Source: Nitrospirae bacterium JdFR-85 (GTDB lineage Bacteria > Nitrospirota > Thermodesulfovibrionia > Thermodesulfovibrionales > JdFR-85). Taken from it: 52,857 nucleotides of DNA. Each line of letters begins with the position of its first letter. Position 1 is the stretch's first letter. The translations under genes were made by a program, and so were the position numbers. Below the pieces are notes generated by a model. That model saw nothing but the letters and a program-made list of their open reading frames with translations. It did not search any database and was not told where the DNA came from. The DNA lies in assembly GCA_002011745.1 (NCBI GenBank), contig MTOU01000042.1, positions 1-52,857 of the forward strand, given 5' to 3'. Shown here piece by piece: positions 18,362 through 29,275 of this stretch.

Positions 18362-19698
18362 ACAATATAAAAGTCCTTATAGTTGACGATGAAGAGCCTT
18401 TTAGAAGACTTCTGAAGAATGAACTCTCCAGAAAAGGTTTTATTACTGACACTGCTGAAGATGGCAATGTAGCTCTTGATAAAATCACTTCCTCTGATTA
18501 TGATGTGGTGCTACTGGATATAGTAATGCCAGAGCTGGATGGACTGGAATTCCTGAGAAAACTCCGGCCAGACCCATCTTCACCATCAGTGATCGTTCTT
18601 ACTGGTAGAGCCACGATTGACACAGCTGTGGAGGCGATGAAACAAGGTGCCTTTGACTATCTTACAAAACCCTACAGACTGGAAGAACTCGTTGTTGTCA
18701 TAAATAAGGCCTTTGAACAGAGAAAATTAATCAAGGAACATAGATTCCTAAAGGATGAACTTTCAAAAAGGGAACTTCCTGACAGGTTTATTGGTCGAAG
18801 CCCTCATATAAAGGAGATCCTTTCCCTCATAGAGAAGATCTCACCTACTGACTCAACTGTTCTGATAGAAGGAGAAAGTGGTACAGGAAAGGAACTCATA
18901 GCAAGATATATTTGGCAGTTGAGTAAAAGAAACTCCAAACCCCTTATCGCACTTAATAGCTCCACTTTGTCTGAACATCTTATAGAGAGTGAGCTTTTTG
19001 GTCATGAAAAAGGTGCCTTCACAAATGCCTTCCAGGTCAAACATGGACTTGTGGAGATTGCAGATGGTGGAACCCTGTTTCTGGATGAGATTGGAGATAT
19101 GCCTCTGCAGGTTCAGGCAAAACTGCTAAGATTTCTCGATTCAGGTGAATTCCGACGTGTAGGTAGTAATAAGACACTTATGGCAGATGTCCGGATAATT
19201 GCTGCTACAAATAAAACTCTTGAGCTTGAAGTAGAAAGAGGCTCCTTTAGAGAAGACCTTTTCTATAGACTGAATGTGATAAGAATACATATACCTCCTC
19301 TGAGAGACAGAAAAGAGGATATTCTGCCACTGGCAGAGTATTTTCTTGAGAAGTATTCAAGAAAGTTATCAAAAAAAGTGCATACCCTACACAGTGTTGT
19401 AAAAGAGAGATTTTTGGAATACCACTGGCCTGGGAATGTAAGAGAACTGGAGAATGTGATAGAAAGAGGTGTGATCCTCTGTGATACAGAAGAACTTGGC
19501 CCTGAGCATATCTCAATACCTGAGATTCCTCACTCTGCATCAAAAAAGCCTCTGCTGTCCCTGGATGAACTGGAAAGAGAGTATATACTCCAGGTCCTTA
19601 AACACACTCAATGGAACCAGACACAGGCGAGCCGGATACTCGGTATAGATAGAAAGACTCTCTATCTGAAACTCAAACGGTATGGATTAAAAAAATAA
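18358..19698 (+). CDS. NtrC-family sigma-54-dependent response regulator
   Basis: 446 aa from a TTG that overlaps the kinase stop (TTGA). The receiver domain has the acidic pair VDDEEPFR and phosphoacceptor Asp54 in VLLDIVMPELDG. The AAA+ domain has Walker A GESGTGKE, Walker B GGTLFLDEIGD and the sensor/arginine region RLNVIRIHIPPLRDRKED. The sigma-54 contact loop reads GAFTNA (residues 219-224) where the classic form is GAFTGA. A Fis-type helix-turn-helix ends the protein (TQASRILGIDRKTLYLKLKR). It should activate sigma-54 promoters when phosphorylated by the upstream kinase. No -24/-12 promoter was recognised nearby, so targets are probably elsewhere. Confidence 0.93.
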   Translation: MNNIKVLIVDDEEPFRRLLKNELSRKGFITDTAEDGNVALDKITSSDYDVVLLDIVMPELDGLEFLRKLRPDPSSPSVIVLTGRATIDTAVEAMKQGAFDYLTKPYRLEELVVVINKAFEQRKLIKEHRFLKDELSKRELPDRFIGRSPHIKEILSLIEKISPTDSTVLIEGESGTGKELIARYIWQLSKRNSKPLIALNSSTLSEHLIESELFGHEKGAFTNAFQVKHGLVEIADGGTLFLDEIGDMPLQVQAKLLRFLDSGEFRRVGSNKTLMADVRIIAATNKTLELEVERGSFREDLFYRLNVIRIHIPPLRDRKEDILPLAEYFLEKYSRKLSKKVHTLHSVVKERFLEYHWPGNVRELENVIERGVILCDTEELGPEHISIPEIPHSASKKPLLSLDELEREYILQVLKHTQWNQTQASRILGIDRKTLYLKLKRYGLKK

Positions 19699-19770
19699 GT
19701 TTCCAGAGCCTGAGCTGGCTCCAGTCAAAATCGATGTAAGTCAGTGTTTAATTTTGTATTAACTTCTTCT

Positions 19771-19776
19771 TATAAT
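19771..19776 (+). promoter_or_regulatory. -10 element of trmJ operon, leaderless type
   Basis: Perfect TATAAT ending 8 bases before ATG 19785. No ribosome site; the -35 is weak (TTTAAT 19748-19753 at 17 bases). Confidence 0.5.
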
Positions 19777-19784
19777 AAAATTCC

Positions 19785-20528
19785 ATGCATGAATGGAAGA
19801 ATAATATCTATTTTACCCTTGTAAATCCTCGTGAGCCCGGTAATATCGGGGCATCAGCACGGGCGATAAAGAATATGGGATTTAATAACTTAGAACTTAT
19901 AGACCCTCCAGAGAATTTTATTGAGGGGCATGACTTCTGGCTCGCCTGTCATGCCACTGATTTACTTAAAAATGCCAAGGTTTATAAACACTTAAAGGAT
20001 GCTTTAAAAGACAAAGCCCTTGTTGTGGGCACATCAAGAAGGAGAGGTAAAAAAAGGGGACTTATACTTCCATTAAAAGAAGCTGTTGAAGAGATTATAA
20101 AAACAGCCCAGAACAACAGAGTGGCAATACTTTTTGGAAGGGAAGACAGGGGTCTCACAAATGAAGAGGTACTTGAGTGTGGACTGTTGATCCATATTCC
20201 TACATCAGAGGAGGCGCCTTCTCTCAATCTCGCCCAAGCAGTGCTTCTTGTTGCATACGAGCTCGCACAGGGCACACTGAAAACAGAGTCTCCAGAGTTT
20301 GCTCCCTACAGTGAGCTAGAATCCCTCTATGGCCACCTCAGAAAGACCTTGAAGCTTCTCGGATACATTCCAAGGGGGGATAAGAATATGGAGGAAAGAA
20401 TCATGAGAAATCTGAAACATCTGTTTGGAAGGGCGGGCCTTACCCCCTGGGAGGTAAGAATGTTACACGGTATATGTAGTCAGATTGAAAGGGCACTCAG
20501 TAATTGTGAAGATAAAGGTCAGACCTGA
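19785..20528 (+). CDS. trmJ: tRNA/rRNA 2'-O-methyltransferase, TrmJ-like SPOUT enzyme
   Basis: 247 aa. The SpoU/TrmH superfamily N-terminal motif FTLVNPREPGNIGASARAIK carries the conserved Asn and Arg. Motif 2 is ILFGREDRGLTNEEV and motif 3 is IPTSEEAPSLNLAQAV; together they form the SAM-binding trefoil knot. Length and the C-terminal helical extension (LFGRAGLTPWEVRMLHGI) match TrmJ/LasT proteins, which methylate the ribose of tRNA position 32. The C-terminal GRAGLT region is shared with TrmJ. It is the first gene of a trmJ-truD pair; truD starts inside its end. The specific tRNA target is inferred from family only. Confidence 0.88.
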   Translation: MHEWKNNIYFTLVNPREPGNIGASARAIKNMGFNNLELIDPPENFIEGHDFWLACHATDLLKNAKVYKHLKDALKDKALVVGTSRRRGKKRGLILPLKEAVEEIIKTAQNNRVAILFGREDRGLTNEEVLECGLLIHIPTSEEAPSLNLAQAVLLVAYELAQGTLKTESPEFAPYSELESLYGHLRKTLKLLGYIPRGDKNMEERIMRNLKHLFGRAGLTPWEVRMLHGICSQIERALSNCEDKGQT

Positions 20529-21672
20529 GGATTTTCAGGTTGAAGAACTCGCCTATCTGCCCCTGTCCCGTGGAGGCCCCTACAGAGTCTATCTCTTAAA
20601 AAAATGGGGATGGAATACAGTTGATCTTCTCCGAAGACTCTCAAAGAGCCTTGGTGTCCCCTTTAAAAACTTCTCCTATGGAGGCAAAAAGGACCGCTAT
20701 GCCCTTACCACACAGTATATCACCATCAAAGACAGGAGAGAATTTAATATAAGGGAGAAGCACTACAGCCTCACGCCTGTTGGCAGTATGTATAGACCTA
20801 TGGGACCAGACCTTCTCATGGGAAACCGCTTTGATATAACAGTGAGAAAATTAGACAAAGATAAGCTCCAGCATGCAAAAGAATCATTGAAAGAGGTTTC
20901 TGGATGGGGATATATAAACTATTTCGACGACCAGAGATTCGGTAGCTTTGCCCCTCTGCAAGGATTTATAGCAGAGAAACTACTGCTTGAAGACTACTAT
21001 TCTGCCCTTAAGATAATCCTTACTCATATATATCCTGAAGACAAAAAACCTGCCAGGCAGAGGAAAAGACTACTGAAAGCCCATTGGGGAGACTGGCACA
21101 GATGTCTTGAGCTTGCAGAAACAGTACTTGAGAAGTATGTGTTCAGAGAACTCTCAAAGTCATCTACTCCAGAGAAGATTATTAAAAAACTGTCCAAAGA
21201 AGAAATCTCAATGTATGTGGCAGCCTTCCAGTCATTCCTATGGAATGAGACAGCAAGAAGAATCCTGAGGATATATGAAGACAGCCCGCTCAGATATAAG
21301 GGCATTGCAGGAGATTACCTCTTTTACCAAGTGCCTGAGAAAGATGCCTTCCAATATATGAAAACACTCTCCATTCCAGTAGCCTCTGACAGAATGACCT
21401 TTGAAGAGGAGTTGAGCAAGAATGTATTTAAAGAAATACTTGAAGAAAGAGGTCTTAATAACATAAATTTTATAATAAAACCCTTAAAATATTCTTTTCC
21501 TTCCTTCAGTAGACAGATGGTGGTATTTCCTGAGGAGATAGAATATGAAGACAGGGAGGATAAAGTCTACATAGGATACAGGTGTCTAAGAGTCTGTTTC
21601 AGACTTCCAAAGGGCTCCTATGCAACAATGCTTCTTAAGAGAATATTTGCCTTTGAAAGGTCAAAGGTTTAA
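20506..21672 (+). CDS. truD: tRNA pseudouridine synthase TruD
   Basis: About 388 aa if started at GTG 20506, giving MKIKVRPEDFQVEE, which matches the family N-terminus; an in-frame TTG at 20485 would add seven residues. The catalytic Asp sits in GGKKDRYALTTQ (Asp63 from the GTG). Other TruD features are NRFDITVRKL, GYINYFDDQRFGSF and the C-terminal LPKGSYATMLLKRIF. The enzyme isomerises U13 of tRNA. The TRUD insertion region (~150-310) is present, giving near-usual length. The start lies 23 bases inside trmJ, so translation is coupled and both products modify tRNA. Confidence 0.93.
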   Translation: MKIKVRPEDFQVEELAYLPLSRGGPYRVYLLKKWGWNTVDLLRRLSKSLGVPFKNFSYGGKKDRYALTTQYITIKDRREFNIREKHYSLTPVGSMYRPMGPDLLMGNRFDITVRKLDKDKLQHAKESLKEVSGWGYINYFDDQRFGSFAPLQGFIAEKLLLEDYYSALKIILTHIYPEDKKPARQRKRLLKAHWGDWHRCLELAETVLEKYVFRELSKSSTPEKIIKKLSKEEISMYVAAFQSFLWNETARRILRIYEDSPLRYKGIAGDYLFYQVPEKDAFQYMKTLSIPVASDRMTFEEELSKNVFKEILEERGLNNINFIIKPLKYSFPSFSRQMVVFPEEIEYEDREDKVYIGYRCLRVCFRLPKGSYATMLLKRIFAFERSKV

Positions 21673-21689
21673 AACAGTTAACACTATGA

Positions 21690-21695
21690 TATAAT
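21690..21695 (+). promoter_or_regulatory. -10 element of ruvAB, leaderless type
   Basis: Perfect TATAAT ending 7 bases before ATG 21703 (4 before an alternative GTG at 21700). No ribosome site and no good -35 (GTTTAA at 17 bases). Confidence 0.5.
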
Positions 21696-21702
21696 AGACG
21701 TG

Positions 21703-22266
21703 ATGATTTCAACTCTCAGGGGAAGGCTTATCCAGAAACATGCCAGTGCGATTGTGGTTGAGACAGCAGGAGTGGGGTATGAGGTTTTGGTGCCTTTGAG
21801 GATTCTGGGAGAGTTACCTGATGAAGGGAGAGAGGTCTTTTTATATATTCATTCATATATGAGAGAGGGCCTGATAAGCCTTTATGGTTTTCTAAGACAG
21901 GATGAAAGAGCTGTCTTCAGAACTCTGCTTAATGTAAGTGGGATAGGTCCCAGGATAGCCCTTAATATACTGTCAGGTGCCACTGTTGAGGATTTCTACA
22001 GTGCTGTAGAGAGGGAGGATACCAGTTTTCTAACAAGGCTTCCAGGTATTGGAAAAAAAACTGCACGGAGAATCATCTTTGAACTGAAACAGACCCTTCC
22101 ATCTGTTGATACCCGAAAAGACTCTCTCTACGAGGATGCCCTCTCTGCCTTGGTGAATCTCGGTTATAAGAAGACAGATGCCAGAGAGGCCCTTGAAAGG
22201 GTATACAACAAAGAGGATGATATTGAGAAAATAATAAAAAATGCCTTGAGATACCTGAATAAATAG
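21703..22266 (+). CDS. ruvA: Holliday junction DNA helicase subunit RuvA
   Basis: 187 aa from ATG 21703 (MISTLRGRLIQ, matching the family start; the GTG one codon upstream is unlikely). An N-terminal OB fold is followed by the helix-hairpin-helix pair LNVSGIGPRIALNIL and LPGIGKKTARRIIFELK, then the C-terminal domain III (ALVNLGYKKTDAREAL) that contacts RuvB. RuvA tetramers hold the Holliday junction square while RuvB hexamers drive branch migration. ruvB follows after 18 bases with its own ribosome site. No ruvC lies in the window. Confidence 0.96.
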   Translation: MISTLRGRLIQKHASAIVVETAGVGYEVLVPLRILGELPDEGREVFLYIHSYMREGLISLYGFLRQDERAVFRTLLNVSGIGPRIALNILSGATVEDFYSAVEREDTSFLTRLPGIGKKTARRIIFELKQTLPSVDTRKDSLYEDALSALVNLGYKKTDAREALERVYNKEDDIEKIIKNALRYLNK

Positions 22267-22284
22267 GCTCAGGAGTATCTCATT

Positions 22285-23280
22285 ATGCTGAGGGAGTATA
22301 TGTTTGAGGAAGAACAGGCAGTAGAGAAACAACTGAGACCAAGGAGTCTTGAAGAGTTTATTGGTCAGGAACGTCTTAAAGACAACTTAGGAGTATTTAT
22401 CACTGCTGCAAGAAAGAGGGGGGAAGCACTGGACCACGTCCTCTTTTACGGACCTCCAGGGCTCGGGAAGACCACCTTGGCCCATGTTATATCCCATGAA
22501 CTGGGGGTCAATATAAAGTCAACCTCAGGACCGATGCTTGAAAGGGCAGGAGACCTTGCTGCAATCTTAACAAATCTGAATGAACATGACATTCTCTTCA
22601 TAGATGAGATACATAGGCTTCCAAGGACAGTGGAAGAGGTGCTGTATCCTGCGATGGAGGATTACCGGCTTGATATAATAATCGGTCAGGGGCCTAATGC
22701 AAGAACCCTTAAAGTGAATCTTCCGAAATTCACCCTTATTGGTGCCACCACCAGGACAGGGCTACTCACCTCACCCCTGAGAGACCGTTTTGGTGTGATA
22801 ATGAGACTGGAGTACTACAGTGCCGAAGACCTTCTAAAAATTATAAAGAGATCTGCATCAATTATGAAGATACAGATAGATGAAGATGCAGCCTTTGAGA
22901 TCGCCCGTCGTTCAAGGGGGACACCCCGTATAGCAAACAGACTACTAAGAAGGGTAAGAGATTTTGCCCAGGTGAAGGGAGATGGAACCATAGATATGAA
23001 GATTACAAAGATTGCATTGAAAGCACTTGATGTGGATGAAAGAGGGCTCGATGAGATGGACAGGAGGCTACTTAGAACAATAATCGAAAAATATGGAGGA
23101 GGTCCTGTAGGAGTAGATACCCTTGCCGCCTCCCTCCGGGAAGACAAGGATACAATAGAGGACGTCTATGAACCCTATCTACTGCAGGAGGGATTCTTAG
23201 AAAGGACCCCTCGGGGAAGGCTTGCCACAAAGGCTGCCTATGAACACCTTAATATCACCCTGCCGGAGACTCTTTTCTAA
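22285..23280 (+). CDS. ruvB: Holliday junction branch migration ATPase RuvB
   Basis: 331 aa, standard length. N-terminal [18 protein letters not shown], Walker [15 protein letters not shown], Walker B FIDEIHRL, sensor 1 [18 protein letters not shown] with the arginine finger region, and a C-terminal winged helix ([17 protein letters not shown]). It is the AAA+ motor of the RuvAB complex. AGGAG 9 bases before the ATG is a normal ribosome site, in contrast to ruvA. Its 3' end overlaps the convergent membrane-protein gene by 26 bases. Confidence 0.97.
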   Translation: MLREYMFEEEQAVEKQLRPRSLEEFIGQERLKDNLGVFITAARKRGEALDHVLFYGPPGLGKTTLAHVISHELGVNIKSTSGPMLERAGDLAAILTNLNEHDILFIDEIHRLPRTVEEVLYPAMEDYRLDIIIGQGPNARTLKVNLPKFTLIGATTRTGLLTSPLRDRFGVIMRLEYYSAEDLLKIIKRSASIMKIQIDEDAAFEIARRSRGTPRIANRLLRRVRDFAQVKGDGTIDMKITKIALKALDVDERGLDEMDRRLLRTIIEKYGGGPVGVDTLAASLREDKDTIEDVYEPYLLQEGFLERTPRGRLATKAAYEHLNITLPETLF

Positions 23281-23923
23281 AGGCATCATAAACCTTCAGT
23301 AGAACTATAGAGACAAAGGCCATAAAACCTCCAAGGAGAATAAGTCCAAAGATTGGGCCTAAAACAGGCATAGAAACAATTATCAATCTCAGAAAAGAGA
23401 CAAAAAATGCTATCAGAAGGAGGTTTACAAAAACCAGAAATGTAGCTTTCAGATTCTCCTTAACCATATTTACACTTGTGATAAGAGATGACAAAGCTCC
23501 ACTGTCTTCTCTCATAATAATAACAAAGGTAAACATGAATAGATACATAACCACAAGTGCTGGGAAAACCATAAGCTCCCGTCCAATTGCTATCAGACCA
23601 CCTACAATTATTCCTGCCACTGTCAGAGGCCATAGCCTTGAGAATGTCTCCCTGAGCCCTTTTATAAAAGAAACTCTTTCTCCCTTTATTGCATCTGAAG
23701 CCATGGATATGGTGACACCCTGTGTTAAGGCATAAACCAGAAAGTTTAACAGAAGGACTCCAAACCCTACTGCAGGTATGTCTTCATCTGTCTGAACACC
23801 CTTTACTACAAAAAAGAAGATTATAGTTGATATAAGTAAAGAAGCAAAAATTGATGGAAATATTATTTTCAGATTACCTGTAAGTACCTCAAAACTCCTT
23901 TTAAATGTCTCCCCTATCTTCAT
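23255..23923 (-). CDS. Polytopic membrane protein of unknown function
   Basis: 222 aa from ATG 23923, which has AGAGGT 7 bases upstream; the frame is open further upstream to about 24013, but that part is Cys/Lys-rich and overlaps comF. Five or six hydrophobic segments are visible, for example [47 protein letters not shown] and [20 protein letters not shown] short amphipathic N-terminus ([19 protein letters not shown]) resembles YciC/DUF4013-like proteins. No catalytic motif. It is the last gene of the aminotransferase-serA-hisZ-purA-PilZ-comF string and overlaps convergent ruvB. Confidence 0.72.
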   Translation of the reverse strand: MKIGETFKRSFEVLTGNLKIIFPSIFASLLISTIIFFFVVKGVQTDEDIPAVGFGVLLLNFLVYALTQGVTISMASDAIKGERVSFIKGLRETFSRLWPLTVAGIIVGGLIAIGRELMVFPALVVMYLFMFTFVIIMREDSGALSSLITSVNMVKENLKATFLVFVNLLLIAFFVSFLRLIIVSMPVLGPIFGLILLGGFMAFVSIVLLKVYDAFRKESPAG

Positions 23924-23943
23924 AAACAAACCTCTCTTAATTA

Positions 23944-24690
23944 TCAATTTGTTCTTGCAATTGCAAAGGCATAAACACTTCTCACCCCTGCGGATTTCAA
24001 TACCCTTGCACATTCATTCAATGTGGCACCTGTGGTTATCACATCATCTATCAGAAGGACACTTTCAGGAATCCCCTTGTCCTTGAGTACATCAAATGCA
24101 CCCTTTGGATTCCTGAGCCTTTCTTTTCCTGAAAGAAGACTCTGAGGCAATGTGTCCCTTCTCTTCACAAGCAGACATTCATTAATAGGAATCCCCGCCT
24201 TTTCAGACAACCCCTTTCCTATCCACAGACTCTGGTTAAATCCCCTCTTCAGCAGTCTTTCTCTGCTTAGAGGAACAGGTACAATACAGTCCACAGGAGG
24301 TATCTCTGGATATACCAGTAGCCTACCAAGTCTTTCTGCCAGTCTGCAGAGACCCTCAAACTTCACTGTATGTATAACCTTCTTCAGAACCCCTTCATAC
24401 TCACCATACACAAAAACTACATCAAAAAATTGCTGTGTTTTCAAACAGCTAATACACTTTCCCTCATTAATTCCTTGAAGAAGCTTTCCACAGCCTCTAC
24501 ATCTTTTTTTCGGTGAAATACCCTTTAATTTATCCCAGCATCTGGTGCAGAAGGGACTCACTGAGAGACTGTCACTGAGTAGACCACACTCAGGACATCT
24601 TGCAGGAAATAGAAAATAAAAGAACCTTCTTAATAGATATCTTGAATTACTTGGAAACATTCTGTCCCTTAGCTTAACAATGTCCCACAT
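23944..24690 (-). CDS. comF: ComF family phosphoribosyltransferase-like protein
   Basis: 248 aa. Two N-terminal zinc-ribbon pairs (CPECG with CTRCW, then CRGCG with CISC; residues ~32-85) precede a type I PRTase fold whose PRPP loop is VLLIDDVITTGATLNECA (~212-229). The upstream segment VPVPLSRERLLKRGFNQS is also typical. ComF is needed for DNA uptake and recombination in naturally competent bacteria; its enzymatic substrate is unknown. It overlaps the 3' end of the PilZ gene by 22 bases. No comE/pil genes lie nearby, so competence is only a possibility. Confidence 0.88.
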   Translation of the reverse strand: MWDIVKLRDRMFPSNSRYLLRRFFYFLFPARCPECGLLSDSLSVSPFCTRCWDKLKGISPKKRCRGCGKLLQGINEGKCISCLKTQQFFDVVFVYGEYEGVLKKVIHTVKFEGLCRLAERLGRLLVYPEIPPVDCIVPVPLSRERLLKRGFNQSLWIGKGLSEKAGIPINECLLVKRRDTLPQSLLSGKERLRNPKGAFDVLKDKGIPESVLLIDDVITTGATLNECARVLKSAGVRSVYAFAIARTN

Positions 24691-25139
24691 TTACCACACT
24701 TTGGTCCCATTGATAGCCTGTCTCTTCTTACCCGATTCTTAACAGAACAACTGGGACAAAGGATAATAATGTATTCAGGAGTCTCTTTCTGAAGATTTTC
24801 AGCTCCAATCTGTTCTTTTCTTTCATAATCGATTAATTCTTCATATAAAAAATTTTCATAGTTTTTGTCTATCTCTATAAGTTCTACACCCATACCGTTT
24901 TTTACAAAGTTGAAAGAAGTCTTAAGAGAGTGTCTCACAATCCCCTTTACATTGGCCACATTCCCATTTGGTAAGTAGAGCTTAATGCTTATCTCTGTAC
25001 CTGGAACTAAGGCATATCTGGTACGGATAAACAGCCCCCTTTCAGACAGATCAGATGAGATACCTTTATAAGTGGTATCTCCTGCAGTAAACTCTATCTC
25101 AACCCTCCTTTTGTATCTCTTATACCTCCTCTTTGACAA
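24669..25139 (-). CDS. PilZ-domain protein with C-terminal zinc ribbon
   Basis: 156 aa from TTG, preceded by a GGGGGG purine run. The PilZ c-di-GMP motifs are both present: an Arg-rich RxxxR stretch in RRYKRYKRRVEIEF and DLSERGLFIRT (the D/N-x-S-x-x-G motif). The last ~30 residues are a separate small module, CPSCSVKNRVRR then KCGKCGTLLS, a four-cysteine zinc ribbon resembling MJ0042-type fingers. It is likely a c-di-GMP-responsive adaptor, and the ribbon could mediate protein or nucleic-acid contact (inference). It lies between purA (17 bases upstream) and comF. Confidence 0.82.
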   Translation of the reverse strand: MSKRRYKRYKRRVEIEFTAGDTTYKGISSDLSERGLFIRTRYALVPGTEISIKLYLPNGNVANVKGIVRHSLKTSFNFVKNGMGVELIEIDKNYENFLYEELIDYERKEQIGAENLQKETPEYIIILCPSCSVKNRVRRDRLSMGPKCGKCGTLLS

Positions 25140-25156
25140 AGAATCCCCCCTTACTA

Positions 25157-27693
<2,537 letters not shown>

Positions 27694-27694
27694 C

Positions 27695-29272
27695 TTAAAG
27701 TTTTACCAGTCTTACTGACAGAATATTGGGCAGAGCCTTTATGTCTTCGAGAAGTTCTGCATTTATATCTGAATCAACACTTACCACTGATATAGCCATA
27801 CCTCCAGGCTTCTCCCTGCCAAAATGCATCCTTGCAATGTTAATATTGTTTTTACCAAGAAGTGTTCCTATATTCCCAATTACCCCTGGACGATCATTGT
27901 TATACATGAACAACATTATACCCTCAGGAATTATCTCTACAGGAAACTGGTCAACCCTTACAATCCTTGGATATTTCTTTCCATAAAAGGTGCCATAAAC
28001 CTCTCTGACTTTTCCATCTGCCTTTATTTTGAGTACAAGCATACTATGATAATCTCCAGCCTCTGGGCTCTTTGTCTCCTTAACCTCTATACCCCTCTCT
28101 TTTGCTATGAGCGGGGCATTCACGAAATTCACTGTCTCAGTCAGTATTGGCTCAAGCAGTCCTTTAAGGGCAGCAATGGTAACCGGTTTGGTATTGATCT
28201 CTTCAGCCTCTCCCCTGTACTCGACTGTAACCTCTGTAATACCACCCTCATAGACCTGTGCAGTAAACTTTCCAAGCAATTCTGCCAGCTCAATATACGG
28301 CATTAACAGAGGCACCTGTTCCGCAGGTATTGACGGAAAATTCACTGCATTTCTTATTGTACCATTTATAAGGTAATCTATCACCTGTTCTGCAATTGCC
28401 ACAGCAACATTCTCCTGAGCCTCTTTTGTTGAGGCACCCAGATGGGGAGTACATATTACATTGGGTAGCTTTATAAGGCTCAGGTCTTCTGGAGGTTCCT
28501 TCTCAAACACATCCAGTGCAGCTGCAGCCACCTTACCTGACTGAAGCGCCTCATACAGATCCTTCTCATTCACAATCCCACCTCTTGCGCAGTTGATAAT
28601 CCTTACCCCATCCTTCATCTTCTTTATAGAATCCTTATTAATAAGATTTCTCGTCTCTTCTGTAAGAGGTGTATGGATGGTTATAAAATCAGACCTCTCA
28701 AAGAGTTCATCAAGAGAGACCTTCTCTACCCCAATCTCTCTCGCCCTTTCATCGCTGAGAAAAGGATCATATCCGATCACATTCATTTCAAGTGCTAAGG
28801 CCCTTTTTGCTACTTGAGAACCTATATTACCAAGACCTATTACCCCAAGTGTCTTGTTAAAAAGCTCCACCCCCATAAACTTCTTCTTTTCCCATTTACC
28901 TTCCTTCATAGACACTGTAGCCTGGGGGATATTCCTTGCCATTGCGAAAAGCAGAGCAATGGTGTGTTCAGCAGTGGTTATTGTATTACCCCCTGGGGTA
29001 TTCATTACCACTATCCCCTTCTTCGTGGCAGCCACTTTATCCACATTATCAAGACCTGAACCTGCCCGCCCAATAACCCGCAGGTTTACTGCTGCCTCTA
29101 TTATATCTGAGGTCACCTTTGTAGCACTCCTTATTATAAGGGCATGATACTCACTAATACATGCCTTCAGTTCCTCAGGAGACATACCTGGCTTTACATC
29201 TACATGCAGTCCTGCCTTCTTCATCAGTTCTACACCCTTTGGCGAGATGTTGTCACTGACAAGAACCTTCAT
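27695..29272 (-). CDS. serA: D-3-phosphoglycerate dehydrogenase
   Basis: 525 aa, the long form. The substrate-binding N-domain (LVSDNISPKGVELMKKAG) is followed by the NAD domain with GVIGLGNIGSQVAKRALAL (~143). The active-site region has RGGIVNEKDLYEAL and the catalytic His in TPHLGASTKEAQ. An intervening ASB domain (~300-440) and a C-terminal ACT domain (GVIGNIGTLLGKNNINIARM, ~455-525) provide serine feedback control. It oxidises 3-phosphoglycerate to phosphohydroxypyruvate, the first step of serine synthesis. GGGAGG precedes the start, and the upstream aminotransferase probably supplies the next step. Confidence 0.97.
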   Translation of the reverse strand: MKVLVSDNISPKGVELMKKAGLHVDVKPGMSPEELKACISEYHALIIRSATKVTSDIIEAAVNLRVIGRAGSGLDNVDKVAATKKGIVVMNTPGGNTITTAEHTIALLFAMARNIPQATVSMKEGKWEKKKFMGVELFNKTLGVIGLGNIGSQVAKRALALEMNVIGYDPFLSDERAREIGVEKVSLDELFERSDFITIHTPLTEETRNLINKDSIKKMKDGVRIINCARGGIVNEKDLYEALQSGKVAAAALDVFEKEPPEDLSLIKLPNVICTPHLGASTKEAQENVAVAIAEQVIDYLINGTIRNAVNFPSIPAEQVPLLMPYIELAELLGKFTAQVYEGGITEVTVEYRGEAEEINTKPVTIAALKGLLEPILTETVNFVNAPLIAKERGIEVKETKSPEAGDYHSMLVLKIKADGKVREVYGTFYGKKYPRIVRVDQFPVEIIPEGIMLFMYNNDRPGVIGNIGTLLGKNNINIARMHFGREKPGGMAISVVSVDSDINAELLEDIKALPNILSVRLVKL

Positions 29273-29275
29273 CCT

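Noticed and set aside
19706-19721. Hairpin GAGCC-N6-GGCTC after the NtrC-type gene
   Set aside because: No T tract follows, and the stem has only five pairs; not reported as a terminator.
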